Program-made: the position numbers and the translations under genes | Part shown: piece by piece, positions 1-11,290 of the stretch | Position numbering within the stretch: position 1 is the first letter of the stretch | Layout of the letters: each line of letters opens with the position of its first letter | From: Skeletonema tropicum | Taxonomy: Eukaryota > Bacillariophyta > Thalassiosirophyceae > Thalassiosirales > Thalassiosiraceae | Assembly (NCBI GenBank): GCA_037178625.1 | Contig: CM074135.1 | Coordinates: 312,001 to 376,000, forward strand | Length of the DNA: 64,000 bases | Reading direction: 5' to 3' | Notes under the pieces: generated by a model | Database searches by the model: none | Seen by the model: the letters and a program-made list of their open reading frames with translations, nothing else | Told to the model about the DNA's origin: nothing

Positions 1-17
1 TTACCGTAATTGTAACA
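1..17. mobile_element. Solo LTR, 3' end only (window edge)
   Basis: The first 17 bases match the end of the solo LTR at 3966-4208 and are followed by the 5-bp target sequence atgcg (18-22). This shows that a further upstream copy of the unit, or at least its LTR, continues left of the window. Confidence 0.8.
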
Positions 18-474
18 ATGCGCCATTGTAAGTAGTGTCATTAATGGCCAAGCTCCTTGGGAAGTCTCTTGCTTCTTGGATGATGATAACACTGCAGTTG
101 TATCCCCTCGAGCCTTAAGAAAGATGAAAGAATGTGCTTGTCTAATGGATATAGTGAGTAATTTTCTAACAAAGCTTCAAAATCTACCATAACTGCATTT
201 GGTTTGCTTTCATTCAAATGGCCTTGAAAGCTGCTCGGAGGCCTGTTCAACCAGAAACCGGAGTGCAGTGGTTGACTCTTTAGCAGAAGAGCAGGCAAGT
301 ACATAGATGTAGCAGATGTAGGAGAGTAAGAGTGGTGTAAGATGATGTGGGGTAAACAAGTGTAACATAGGTAACAAAATGTCTCTCAGTCGAATATTGT
401 TACACAACAGATAGATTATATATTACAATTTGTACCAGCGAGTCATCAGCGATCGTTACAATCTGTGTAACAGA

Positions 475-545
475 GCGCCGATGGTGTAGTGGTAACATAA
501 ATGCCTTCCAAGCATTTGCCCTGGGTTCGATTCCCGGTCGGCGCA
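475..545 (+). tRNA. trnG-UCC: tRNA-Gly (anticodon UCC), unit copy 1
   Basis: This 71-nt sequence folds as a full cloverleaf. It has a 7-bp acceptor stem (GCGCCGA with TCGGCGC), a 4-bp D stem, an AATGC/GCATT anticodon stem around the loop CTTCCAA (anticodon TCC), and a CTGGG/CCCGG T stem with loop TTCGATT. A run of five T follows nine bases after the tRNA 3' end, fitting RNA polymerase III termination. No CCA is encoded and there is no intron. The same 71 bases recur at five other places in the window. Confidence 0.97.
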
Positions 546-970
546 TCTCATTTTTGCTTTTGCATAGCTCAGTACTCCCACACCAAATGTGATGTTGTTG
601 TTCTACTAATCTTTGTTCATCTGTCTCTCCCATTCTCTTTTGTCTGCCAATAAGGTTCGTTCATGTTTCGGAGGAGTTGACTCTATTGTAGTGGAAACTT
701 TGTAACACAATAATCTATGTGACGAATTGTGTGACGAATTGTGAAGGGTCCCGACATCGGTCAAGACAAGTCTGCTTGTACTTACGGATTTTCTCCCTCT
801 CTTGTAGCTTCAACTTCAAGACGGACGAAGGTGCCTTGTTACGGTAGGATCGGCAGTCCGTGTCAGTAATGCGAGTGTCGAAGACAGTTTGACACTGTCT
901 CTGCTAGATATAGAAGTGGGAGACTGGGAGACCATCACGTCTCCGCGTTCTTCCTTTGTTGTCACTTGGG

Positions 971-2187
971 TCAACCCATCAGTCGTTGCGTTGTGCTGTT
1001 GCGTGGCATTTTCGGCATTTGCTGCGGGAGCATCCTCTTCAGCGGGGCGTGGGTACCTGAGTAGATAAAAGGTTCGTATTCAACAGCGCCGGGAGTAAAG
1101 GCTTCCTTGCATAAGGAGCCAAATTCCGTCATGACATCATCGTGGCGGCAATGAACGAGACAGCCCACCTTGCATTGGATTGGAAGACATGTTCAACCAT
1201 AATTTTTGCACCACATCCACATCCATCGCATAGGTCCGGCATATCCAGCGGCTCAAGGTTCTACTGGAGACGTAGGTTGTCTCAAAACTCTTCCGCTGAC
1301 AGAGCTGTGCCATTGAGGCGGTTTGGGATTGGGACAGTCGTCAGCCAACATCCAGAATCCAGTTTCACAGATCCGTTCCAACCTCCTCTTATCACCTGGT
1401 TCCTCCCTTCCAAACTGGGTGAGAAAGTACTCAACATCAGTCTGCTTCACCATCTGTGAGTCAAACTTTGCCATCTCCACCACTTTCTTGTGGGGGATCT
1501 CGGATCTCGTGCAGAGGGCCCGACGCTAGTCGACCAGGTGCTTCACCGACTGTCGCGACGTGTTGAAGCAATTCTCACTGATTGTTCCACCACACTAATA
1601 GAGAGCAGGTGTCGCAACTTTCCATTTCCAGATAGTTCCAATGGCGAGGTGCCAACGAAGGTGGGATTGGTTCAATCGGCACAAGAAGGGATCCCACGTT
1701 GGGCAAAATACGCGATAGATATGCCACATTCTGAAGGGACGGAGCAAACGCAGAATAAGCCGCCACGCGTTGTGTGTAGGCACCAAGGTACCAGTGACTA
1801 CGTCCGTAACTCAGTTCCGGAATTTTGGCCGCTCCAATGGCAGCTTTTGCAGCTTCCTCGTCTTGCAGGCAGCGTACAAACATGGTGGGATTTGTCTAGT
1901 CCAGGATAGCATCCAATATACCTTTTCGTTGAGAAGCTGAAGCATAGAGTTAGAGTAGCGTTATCAGATGTATTACCGAATGGTTAGTTTATGCCCGTCT
2001 AATAGTTGATGTATGATGTACCCCCATTTCTTGTGGAGAGGTTCTTCCAAAGAATGAGCAAAAATATTCCAGCCTTACCCGCTCCTTGAGACAAGCAGAC
2101 AAAACACCTCTCCTGTTGCAGAGCGATCGTTTCATATGGAACTAATGAGAGTCGTTGGTGACTGTGAAGTGCATGAGAAACAACCAC
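971..2187 (-). pseudogene. Decayed minus-strand coding region of the tandem unit, function unknown
   Basis: Several minus-strand open segments follow one another in different frames: 1999-2187, 1575-1883 (102 codons), 1253-1483 (76 codons) and 971-1168 (65 codons). Their composition is protein-like and better than that of the opposite strand; the 102-codon piece is rich in Leu, Pro and Tyr. Stops and frame changes separate them. Copies lie at 5155-6371, 9338-10250 and 15460-16678. I recognise no domain. A multi-exon gene with unrecognised introns cannot be excluded. The segments in copies 1-3 are the same, and copy 4 adds further changes, so this was already degraded or unusual before amplification. 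Confidence 0.4.
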
Positions 2188-2361
2188 CTCAGGTAGACAG
2201 CTTTGTTAGGTGACTTAATCGACTTGACCGATCGATTTGTAACAGAAGGGTAGGTATGGTAAGTACGATGAGGCTATCTACTCAGAGATGAAATTTTCGC
2301 CAGCCAAAGCACGGGCCAAACCCAAACCGAAATCAATCAGTTAACAACTTCGTTGCAATCA

Positions 2362-3333
2362 ATGAATACAATGGTATCGACTCGAGGTTCCACACGCAAC
2401 GCTAATACGCAGCATGAGAACATGTCCAGCGCTTCTGAGTCTAAGTCTAAGCCGGAGCCCATGCTTAATCTGGGCGAGAAGGCCGACATGGTTCAAGCAG
2501 CATCCGCCGGACTGAAAAAATCCAGCAACAATGTAAGTGATAACGAATGAAGTGCGACTTGTGTTCTCCTTATTCAGATTATCTCATCTTGAGTCTCTTA
2601 CTCGGTAAAAGGTGCAACCAGTTGAGACGATGCAGGAATCCAAGCCCAAAACAAGGAACGGCAAGAAGGAAGAGAGACTACCGTGATTATGAACGGCGAC
2701 GGCGGAGAGAATTTCCATCCCAACGTCGGACCGCCACCAGTCGATCATGGTGTTGCTTTGGTCTACTGCAGAAAGTGCAATTGGGAACATTACCCTGTCC
2801 CTGGCGAATCGTATGAGAGTGAGAAGAAGAGGGTTCGGGATCACGCCAAGAGGCAAAACCCTGACACTTGGACCTGTCGGACTGTTGCGGAACCTCAGCT
2901 CGACTATCAGATGCAATGCATTCCTGTGCTTGGAAAAGACAGAGGAGGCCTGCCTGCTCAAATTCGGGTGGCGACGATCAGTCGATGCAAGATCCCTTCA
3001 TGCCCAAACTCTTGCGTCTTCAAGCCCCACAAGGACACCGCTACGAGGTACAAGGTCGACATCACCCGAGTGATGGGTCTTCCTGAGACTATCTACCCGG
3101 CGGACCACAACCAATACGTGACAGCCAATCATTTGTGTCACCGTGGCGAGTCTTCGGTCGGCTGGCGGAGCCAGTGTGTTAGTCCTCTTCACGTCTGCTA
3201 CTCCACGCTTGCCATCAACAAGGGACGGAACGGCTGCGCAGGTCCTGACCACGGTTGCTGCCACAAGCTTACTGGTTTCGGCAGGTGCATTATTCCTGGA
3301 CCATACTCTGGAAACTTCACAATTGTTCCCTGA
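2362..3333 (+). pseudogene. His-Cys box homing endonuclease-like gene, copy 1 (frameshifted N-terminus)
   Basis: This has the same structure as the intact gene at 16853-17825: exon 1 2362-2532, intron 2533-2611, exon 2 from 2612. One base is missing near 2674 (gaagag-agac against gaagaggagac in copy 4), which breaks the frame shortly after the intron. An in-frame ATG at 2689 still opens a 215-codon ORF to 3333 that contains the whole His-Cys box: TANHLCH, then C and PLH, then INKGRNGC and the final C-C-H-C cluster. A shortened protein could therefore still be made. I-PpoI, the family's best-known member, is itself only about 160 residues long. Confidence 0.7.
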
Positions 3334-3965
3334 ACCCCTCTCTTTTACTTTCAGCTGATAGATCAATCAGTAGATCAATCAGCATGTAAGTAAATAAAGG
3401 GAGTGTTAGAGAACCCCTCTTGTTTAATGTGAGATTCTCTCTCTAAGATATTCTTTAGGAAGAGGAGACGACTACTTCAAGTGTAATGTTAGCAACAAAA
3501 TTTCGTTCCCATATCAACTTTCTCCTCTCTTTCTGCTTTAAGTATTCATACCTTGGTTTCAAAACAATCAATTAAGTACTTCACTTCACCTCACCTCATA
3601 GTATGGTATGATTGTCCTCTCTGACCACCATCGACTATTGCTATTGCGGGGCTTGGTCGAAGATACAAATAATAAATGCTTTACCGTAATTGTACATTAC
3701 ATATCAAAGCAGAGGAAGACGACTCAGACCTCTCAGCGTAACCAAATTCTTCAAAGATCACTCTGCTCCATGAAACAAACGAACACAATAATTTTTCAGC
3801 CTGAAGATCAGGATCTCCTGACGATTGATTTTACCCAGCAGGCCAAAGGACCGACGATTGATGAAGAAAGATGAATTGACACAGTTCAGACGATGACAAT
3901 CTGGCAGAAGCGGAAGCGGAAGCGGAACCTCCCTCGATCCTTAGATCCCTGTATAGCATAATGCG
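3334..3965. other. 3' flank of nuclease gene within unit
   Basis: This AT-rich stretch follows the nuclease stop codon, with an AATAAA-like aaataaag at 3393. A 3608-3874 open frame in this stretch has no recognisable features. The end is marked by a short (gaagcg) triple repeat near 3908-3926, which copy 4 varies. Nothing else is supported. The same sequence recurs at 7517-8148 and 17826-18458. Confidence 0.5.
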
Positions 3966-4208
3966 TGTTAGAATAGACGATATAGGAGTTTGTCCCAGCG
4001 GTAGTCATACCGGGACCGCTTACTCCTTACTTGGCTTGTTCTAGCTCGACTCTCGACGGCACGTCGACCAACGCTCTTGTCCGCCCGAATACACAATAGA
4101 AGTAAATAGTAAAACCCCCTTTACTGTGTGGTGTTGTTCCATATAACGTACGTCCTTAGACGGTTGGAACGGCATCCACTAAACACTTCTATTACCGTAA
4201 TTGTAACA
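3966..4208. mobile_element. Solo LTR (243 bp) with 5-bp target duplication
   Basis: The segment begins TGTTAGAATAG and ends AATTGTAACA, with a 5-bp terminal inverted repeat TGTTA/TAACA. It is bounded by direct repeats atgcg (3961-3965 and 4209-4213). Copies 4/5 at 18454 and the relic at 14566 show the uninterrupted site ataatgcgccattg. TG...CA ends, a 5-bp duplication and no internal coding region are the hallmarks of a solo LTR left by recombination of an LTR retrotransposon. Copia or Gypsy origin cannot be decided from the LTR alone. Confidence 0.88.
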
Positions 4209-4658
4209 ATGCGCCATTGTAAGTAGTGTCATTAATGGCCAAGCTCCTTGGGAAGTCTCTTGCTTCTTGGATGATGATAACACTGCAGTTGTATCCCCTC
4301 GAGCCTTAAGAAAGATGAAAGAATGTGCTTGTCTAATGGATATAGTGAGTAATTTTCTAACAAAGCTTCAAAATCTACCATAACTGCATTTGGTTTGCTT
4401 TCATTCAAATGGCCTTGAAAGCTGCTCGGAGGCCTGTTCAACCAGAAACCGGAGTGCAGTGGTTGACTCTTTAGCAGAAGAGCAGGCAAGTACATAGATG
4501 TAGCAGATGTAGGAGATGGTGTAAGATGATGTGGGGTAAACAAGTGTAACATAGGTAACAAAATGTCTCTCAGTCGAATATTGTTACACAACAGATAGAT
4601 TATATATTACAATTTGTACCAGCGAGTCATCAGCGATCGTTACAATCTGTGTAACAGA

Positions 4659-4729
4659 GCGCCGATGGTGTAGTGGTAACATAAATGCCTTCCAAGCATT
4701 TGCCCTGGGTTCGATTCCCGGTCGGCGCA
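4659..4729 (+). tRNA. trnG-UCC: tRNA-Gly (UCC), unit copy 2
   Basis: Sequence identical to the copy at 475, with the same cloverleaf, TCC anticodon and downstream T-run. Confidence 0.97.
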
Positions 4730-6545
4730 TCTCATTTTTGCTTTTGCATAGCTCAGTACTCCCACACCAAATGTGATGTTGTTGTTCTACTAATCTTTGT
4801 TCATCTGTCTCTCCCATTCTCTTTTGTCTGCCAATAAGGTTCGTTCATGTTTCGGAGGAGTTGACTCTATTGTAGTGGAAACTTTGTAACACAATAATCT
4901 ATGTGACGAATTGTGTGACGAATTGTGAAGGGTCCCGACATCGGTCAAGACAAGTCTGCTTGTACTTACGGATTTTCTCCCTCTCTTGTAGCTTCAACTT
5001 CAAGACGGACGAAGGTGCCTTGTTACGGTAGGATCGGCAGTCCGTGTCAGTAATGCGAGTGTCGAAGACAGTTTGACACTGTCTCTGCTAGATATAGAAG
5101 TGGGAGACTGGGAGACCATCACGTCTCCGCGTTCTTCCTTTGTTGTCACTTGGGTCAACCCATCAGTCGTTGCGTTGTGCTGTTGCGTGGCATTTTCGGC
5201 ATTTGCTGCGGGAGCATCCTCTTCAGCGGGGCGTGGGTACCTGAGTAGATAAAAGGTTCGTATTCAACAGCGCCGGGAGTAAAGGCTTCCTTGCATAAGG
5301 AGCCAAATTCCGTCATGACATCATCGTGGCGGCAATGAACGAGACAGCCCACCTTGCATTGGATTGGAAGACATGTTCAACCATAATTTTTGCACCACAT
5401 CCACATCCATCGCATAGGTCCGGCATATCCAGCGGCTCAAGGTTCTACTGGAGACGTAGGTTGTCTCAAAACTCTTCCGCTGACAGAGCTGTGCCATTGA
5501 GGCGGTTTGGGATTGGGACAGTCGTCAGCCAACATCCAGAATCCAGTTTCACAGATCCGTTCCAACCTCCTCTTATCACCTGGTTCCTCCCTTCCAAACT
5601 GGGTGAGAAAGTACTCAACATCAGTCTGCTTCACCATCTGTGAGTCAAACTTTGCCATCTCCACCACTTTCTTGTGGGGGATCTCGGATCTCGTGCAGAG
5701 GGCCCGACGCTAGTCGACCAGGTGCTTCACCGACTGTCGCGACGTGTTGAAGCAATTCTCACTGATTGTTCCACCACACTAATAGAGAGCAGGTGTCGCA
5801 ACTTTCCATTTCCAGATAGTTCCAATGGCGAGGTGCCAACGAAGGTGGGATTGGTTCAATCGGCACAAGAAGGGATCCCACGTTGGGCAAAATACGCGAT
5901 AGATATGCCACATTCTGAAGGGACGGAGCAAACGCAGAATAAGCCGCCACGCGTTGTGTGTAGGCACCAAGGTACCAGTGACTACGTCCGTAACTCAGTT
6001 CCGGAATTTTGGCCGCTCCAATGGCAGCTTTTGCAGCTTCCTCGTCTTGCAGGCAGCGTACAAACATGGTGGGATTTGTCTAGTCCAGGATAGCATCCAA
6101 TATACCTTTTCGTTGAGAAGCTGAAGCATAGAGTTAGAGTAGCGTTATCAGATGTATTACCGAATGGTTAGTTTATGCCCGTCTAATAGTTGATGTATGA
6201 TGTACCCCCATTTCTTGTGGAGAGGTTCTTCCAAAGAATGAGCAAAAATATTCCAGCCTTACCCGCTCCTTGAGACAAGCAGACAAAACACCTCTCCTGT
6301 TGCAGAGCGATCGTTTCATATGGAACTAATGAGAGTCGTTGGTGACTGTGAAGTGCATGAGAAACAACCACCTCAGGTAGACAGCTTTGTTAGGTGACTT
6401 AATCGACTTGACCGATCGATTTGTAACAGAAGGGTAGGTATGGTAAGTACGATGAGGCTATCTACTCAGAGATGAAATTTTCGCCAGCCAAAGCACGGGC
6501 CAAACCCAAACCGAAATCAATCAGTTAACAACTTCGTTGCAATCA

Positions 6546-7516
6546 ATGAATACAATGGTATCGACTCGAGGTTCCACACGCAACGCTAATACGCAGCATG
6601 AGAACATGTCCAGCGCTTCTGAGTCTAAGTCTAAGCCGGAGCCCATGCTTAATCTGGGCGAAAGGCCGACATGGTTCAAGCAGCATCCGCCGGACTGAAA
6701 AAATCCAGCAACAATGTAAGTGATAACGAATGAAGTGCGACTTGTGTTCTCCTTATTCAGATTATCTCATCTTGAGTCTCTTACTCGGTAAAAGGTGCAA
6801 CCAGTTGAGACGATGCAGGAATCCAAGCCCAAAACAAGGAACGGCAAGAAGGAAGAGAGACTACCGTGATTATGAACGGCGACGGCGGAGAGAATTTCCA
6901 TCCCAGCGTCGGACCGCCACCAGTCGATCATGGTGTTGCTTTGGTCTACTGCAGAAAGTGCAATTGGGAACATTACCCTGTCCCTGGCGAATCGTATGAG
7001 AGTGAGAAGAAGAGGGTTCGGGATCACGCCAAGAGGCAAAACCCTGACACTTGGACCTGTCGGACTGTTGCGGAACCTCAGCTCGACTATCAGATGCAAT
7101 GCATTCCTGTGCTTGGAAAAGACAGAGGAGGCCTGCCTGCTCAAATTCGGGTGGCGACGATCAGTCGATGCAAGATCCCTTCATGCCCAAACTCTTGCGT
7201 CTTCAAGCCCCACAAGGACACCGCTACGAGGTACAAGGTCGACATCACCCGAGTGATGGGTCTTCCTGAGACTATCTACCCGGCGGACCACAACCAATAC
7301 GTGACAGCCAATCATTTGTGTCACCGTGGCGAGTCTTCGGTCGGCTGGCGGAGCCAGTGTGTTAGTCCTCTTCACGTCTGCTACTCCACGCTTGCCATCA
7401 ACAAGGGACGGAACGGCTGCGCAGGTCCTGACCACGGTTGCTGCCACAAGCTTACTGGTTTCGGCAGGTGCATTATTCCTGGACCATACTCTGGAAACTT
7501 CACAATTGTTCCCTGA
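6546..7516 (+). pseudogene. His-Cys box homing endonuclease-like gene, copy 2 (two frameshifts)
   Basis: This is nearly identical to copy 1 and shares its missing base after the intron (near 6857). A second base is lost in exon 1 near 6661 (gggcgaaagg against gggcgagaagg), so the N-terminal region is broken twice. The domain part remains open from the internal ATG at 6872 to 7516, with all the putative catalytic and zinc-binding residues and an Asn-to-Ser change near the N-terminus. Function would depend on internal initiation. Confidence 0.7.
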
Positions 7517-8148
7517 ACCCCTCTCTTTTACTTTCAGCTGATAGATCAATCAGTAGATCAATCAGCATGTAAGTAAATAAAGGGAGTGTTAGAGAACCCC
7601 TCTTGTTTAATGTGAGATTCTCTCTCTAAGATATTCTTTAGGAAGAGGAGACGACTACTTCAAGTGTAATGTTAGCAACAAAATTTCGTTCCCATATCAA
7701 CTTTCTCCTCTCTTTCTGCTTTAAGTATTCATACCTTGGTTTCAAAACAATCAATTAAGTACTTCACTTCACCTCACCTCATAGTATGGTATGATTGTCC
7801 TCTCTGACCACCATCGACTATTGCTATTGCGGGGCTTGGTCGAAGATACAAATAATAAATGCTTTACCGTAATTGTACATTACATATCAAAGCAGAGGAA
7901 GACGACTCAGACCTCTCAGCGTAACCAAATTCTTCAAAGATCACTCTGCTCCATGAAACAAACGAACACAATAATTTTTCAGCCTGAAGATCAGGATCTC
8001 CTGACGATTGATTTTACCCAGCAGGCCAAAGGACCGACGATTGATGAAGAAAGATGAATTGACACAGTTCAGACGATGACAATCTGGCAGAAGCGGAAGC
8101 GGAAGCGGAACCTCCCTCGATCCTTAGATCCCTGTATAGCATAATGCG

Positions 8149-8391
8149 TGTTAGAATAGACGATATAGGAGTTTGTCCCAGCGGTAGTCATACCGGGACC
8201 GCTTACTCCTTACTTGGCTTGTTCTAGCTCGACTCTCGACGGCACGTCGACCAACGCTCTTGTCCGCCCGAATACACAATAGAAGTAAATAGTAAAACCC
8301 CCTTTACTGTGTGGTGTTGTTCCATATAACGTACGTCCTTAGACGGTTGGAACGGCATCCACTAAACACTTCTATTACCGTAATTGTAACA
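8149..8391. mobile_element. Solo LTR, second copy
   Basis: Same 243-bp sequence and ends as at 3966, with flanking atgcg at 8144-8148 and 8392-8396. It was evidently carried along when the unit was duplicated and not inserted independently, because the position within the unit is identical. Confidence 0.88.
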
Positions 8392-10436
8392 ATGCGCCAT
8401 TGTAAGTAGTGTCATTAATGGCCAAGCTCCTTGGGAAGTCTCTTGCTTCTTGGATGATGATAACACTGCAGTTGTATCCCCTCGAGCCTTAAGAAAGATG
8501 AAAGAATGTGCTTGTCTAATGGATATAGTGAGTAATTTTCTAACAAAGCTTCAAAATCTACCATAACTGCATTTGGTTTGCTTTCATTCAAATGGCCTTG
8601 AAAGCTGCTCGGAGGCCTGTTCAACCAGAAACCGGAGTGCAGTGGTTGACTCTTTAGCAGAAGAGCAGGCAAGTACATAGATGTAGCAGATGTAGGAGAT
8701 GGTGTAAGATGATGTGGGGTAAACAAGTGTAACATAGGTAACAAAATGTCTCTCAGTCGAATATTGTTACACAACAGATAGATTATATATTACAATTTGT
8801 ACCAGCGAGTCATCAGCGATCGTTACAATCTGTGTAACAGAGCGCCGATGGTGTAGTGGTAACATAAATGCCTTCCAAGCATTTGCCCTGGGTTCGATTC
8901 CCGGTCGGCGCATCTCATTTTTGCTTTTGCATAGCTCAGTACTCCCACACCAAATGTGATGTTGTTGTTCTACTAATCTTTGTTCATCTGTCTCTCCCAT
9001 TCTCTTTTGTCTGCCAATAAGGTTCGTTCATGTTTCGGAGGAGTTGACTCTATTGTAGTGGAAACTTTGTAACACAATAATCTATGTGACGAATTGTGTG
9101 ACGAATTGTGAAGGGTCCCGACATCGGTCAAGACAAGTCTGCTTGTACTTACGGATTTTCTCCCTCTCTTGTAGCTTCAACTTCAAGACGGACGAAGGTG
9201 CCTTGTTACGGTAGGATCGGCAGTCCGTGTCAGTAATGCGAGTGTCGAAGACAGTTTGACACTGTCTCTGCTAGATATAGAAGTGGGAGACTGGGAGACC
9301 ATCACGTCTCCGCGTTCTTCCTTTGTTGTCACTTGGGTCAACCCATCAGTCGTTGCGTTGTGCTGTTGCGTGGCATTTTCGGCATTTGCTGCGGGAGCAT
9401 CCTCTTCAGCGGGGCGTGGGTACCTGAGTAGATAAAAGGTTCGTATTCAACAGCGCCGGGAGTAAAGGCTTCCTTGCATAAGGAGCCAAATTCCGTCATG
9501 ACATCATCGTGGCGGCAATGAACGAGACAGCCCACCTTGCATTGGATTGGAAGACATGTTCAACCATAATTTTTGCACCACATCCACATCCATCGCATAG
9601 GTCCGGCATATCCAGCGGCTCAAGGTTCTACTGGAGACGTAGGTTGTCTCAAAACTCTTCCGCTGACAGAGCTGTGCCATTGAGGCGGTTTGGGATTGGG
9701 ACAGTCGTCAGCCAACATCCAGAATCCAGTTTCACAGATCCGTTCCAACCTCCTCTTATCACCTGGTTCCTCCCTTCCAAACTGGGTGAGAAAGTACTCA
9801 ACATCAGTCTGCTTCACCATCTGTGAGTCAAACTTTGCCATCTCCACCACTTTCTTGTGGGGGATCTCGGATCTCGTGCAGAGGGCCCGACGCTAGTCGA
9901 CCAGGTGCTTCACCGACTGTCGCGACGTGTTGAAGCAATTCTCACTGATTGTTCCACCACACTAATAGAGAGCAGGTGTCGCAACTTTCCATTTCCAGAT
10001 AGTTCCAATGGCGAGGTGCCAACGAAGGTGGGATTGGTTCAATCGGCACAAGAAGGGATCCCACGTTGGGCAAAATACGCGATAGATATGCCACATTCTG
10101 AAGGGACGGAGCAAACGCAGAATAAGCCGCCACGCGTTGTGTGTAGGCACCAAGGTACCAGTGACTACGTCCGTAACTCAGTTCCGGAATTTTGGCCGCT
10201 CCAATGGCAGCTTTTGCAGCTTCCTCGTCTTGCAGGCAGCGTACAAACATGGTGGGATTTGTCTAGTCCAGGATAGCATCCAATATACCTTTTCGTTGAG
10301 AAGCTGAAGCATAGAGTTAGAGTAGCGTTATCAGATGTATTACCGAATGGTTAGTTTATGCCCGTCTAATAGTTGATGTATGATGTACCCCCATTTCTTG
10401 TGGAGAGGTTCTTCCAAAGAATGAGCAAAAATATTC
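8375..10436. repeat. Tandem unit, copy 3, truncated
   Basis: This copy matches copies 1 and 2 from its start to 10436 and then stops abruptly where Copia-derived sequence begins. It includes the tRNA-Gly and the minus-strand relic but lacks the nuclease gene and the following LTR. The rest of the unit does not resume after the Copia fragment; only an isolated ~150-bp piece (12216-12362) appears downstream. The truncation is therefore a rearrangement and not a simple insertion. Confidence 0.93.
8842..8912 (+). tRNA. trnG-UCC: tRNA-Gly (UCC), unit copy 3
   Basis: Sequence identical to the copy at 475, including the downstream T-run. It lies in the truncated third unit. Confidence 0.97.
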
Positions 10437-10896
10437 AATCCTCTTGTATAAAGGTGATATCTTCTTGAGTGTGTCCGAGTAGTTGGCTCCGTCCAGGAGG
10501 TATTATCGACATTGTAAAGTTCCTGTTGCGGTGTACTCCCCCTTGATGATAAGGTGTCTGACTGAGTTTTGTAGCGGATGTTGGAGTATTCGTAACCTCA
10601 TCTACATAACTGCCATTAGACGTACCGGCCACGGATTTTTGTATGGGCAACGCACGCTTGAATTTAAGCGAGAACGTGGCTCGAAGCTAGAATCACTTGA
10701 GATAGTGAAGATAAAGGGAATGAAGTGAAGATTCGTCACTATGCGCAACATGATTTACAACGTACAGAACTATGCTTGCCAAAGGTGTATACAGGATGAA
10801 GAGTCACTCTCAAGACACGCGATTAGGGACACCATCCATCGTCCATTATGAGATAATATCGGTCGACGTAGATGACATCCTACCAAGAACCAAGAA

Positions 10897-10944
10897 CCCG
10901 AACGAGGTGATGATTAAGCTCCCGAACGAGGTGATGATTAAGCT
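10897..10944. repeat. 24-bp tandem duplication
   Basis: Two head-to-tail copies of a 24-bp sequence starting cccgaacgaggtgatg lie between the arms of the Copia-derived inverted repeat. Confidence 0.9.
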
Positions 10945-11172
10945 CTGAGAAAATAACAAACGACCTCGGGCAGGAAGAAGGACATGGCAAGAGCCTCTGA
11001 GACAACACGATGAATGAGAAGTAGGAGAGAGAACTCAATCAATTAAGTATCCAGAACGATAGAACTAGACACCGGACTACAGCGGTGAAAGAGGTAAAGA
11101 TACCAGCAACTCATTTCTGTACGACGATCAATTTTGACTTGGACCGTCTCTACGATGTGGTCAAAGCATCTC

Positions 11173-11290
11173 GTGACACTCGGGCATACAGAACCGCGAT
11201 GCATATGAGGAGTTACATTGAAAGGATGCACTCGGGCATACAGAACCGCGATGCATATGAGGAGTTACTTTAAAAGGATGTACATTGAAA
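11173..11290. repeat. ~50-bp direct repeat inside Copia fragment
   Basis: The sequence cactcgggcatacagaacc and the following ~30 bases (gcgatgcatatgaggagtta) occur twice, with a shorter third echo (aaaggatgtacattgaaagg). This is a local duplication with no coding signature. Confidence 0.75.

Larger units (their letters stand above)
1..4191. repeat. Tandem unit, copy 1 (~4.19 kb)
   Basis: This is the first of two adjacent full-length units; the window begins inside the last 17 bases of its solo LTR. The tRNA-Gly positions (475, 4659, 8842) give spacings of 4184 and 4183 bp. Copy 1 has a 7-bp difference near 325 compared with copy 2. In order, the unit holds a tRNA-Gly, a minus-strand decayed coding region (about 970-2190), a plus-strand two-exon His-Cys box nuclease gene (2362-3333), about 500 bp of AT-rich 3' sequence, and a 243-bp solo LTR. 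Copies 1-3 are almost identical by eye, so the amplification is recent. Confidence 0.95.
4192..8374. repeat. Tandem unit, copy 2 (~4.18 kb)
   Basis: This is the second full copy, with the same gene order as copy 1. It differs by only a few bases: a 7-bp deletion near 4515, one extra deleted base in nuclease exon 1 near 6661, and a substitution near 6905 (Asn to Ser in the nuclease). The near-identity in repeats over 4 kb points to unequal crossing-over or another recent copying event. Confidence 0.95.

Noticed and set aside
400..633. A 77-codon minus-strand frame repeated in every unit
   Set aside because: It is antisense to the tRNA-Gly gene (the residues GIEPRANAWKAF are the tRNA read backwards), a common annotation artefact.
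1490..1909. 139-codon plus-strand frame in each tandem unit
   Set aside because: It overlaps the more protein-like minus-strand segment; no start context, intron or domain supports it.
3403..3695. Possible second LTR (tgttagagaacccc...ccgtaattgtaca)
   Set aside because: The ends resemble the 243-bp LTR, but there is no matching target duplication and no empty site to confirm it.
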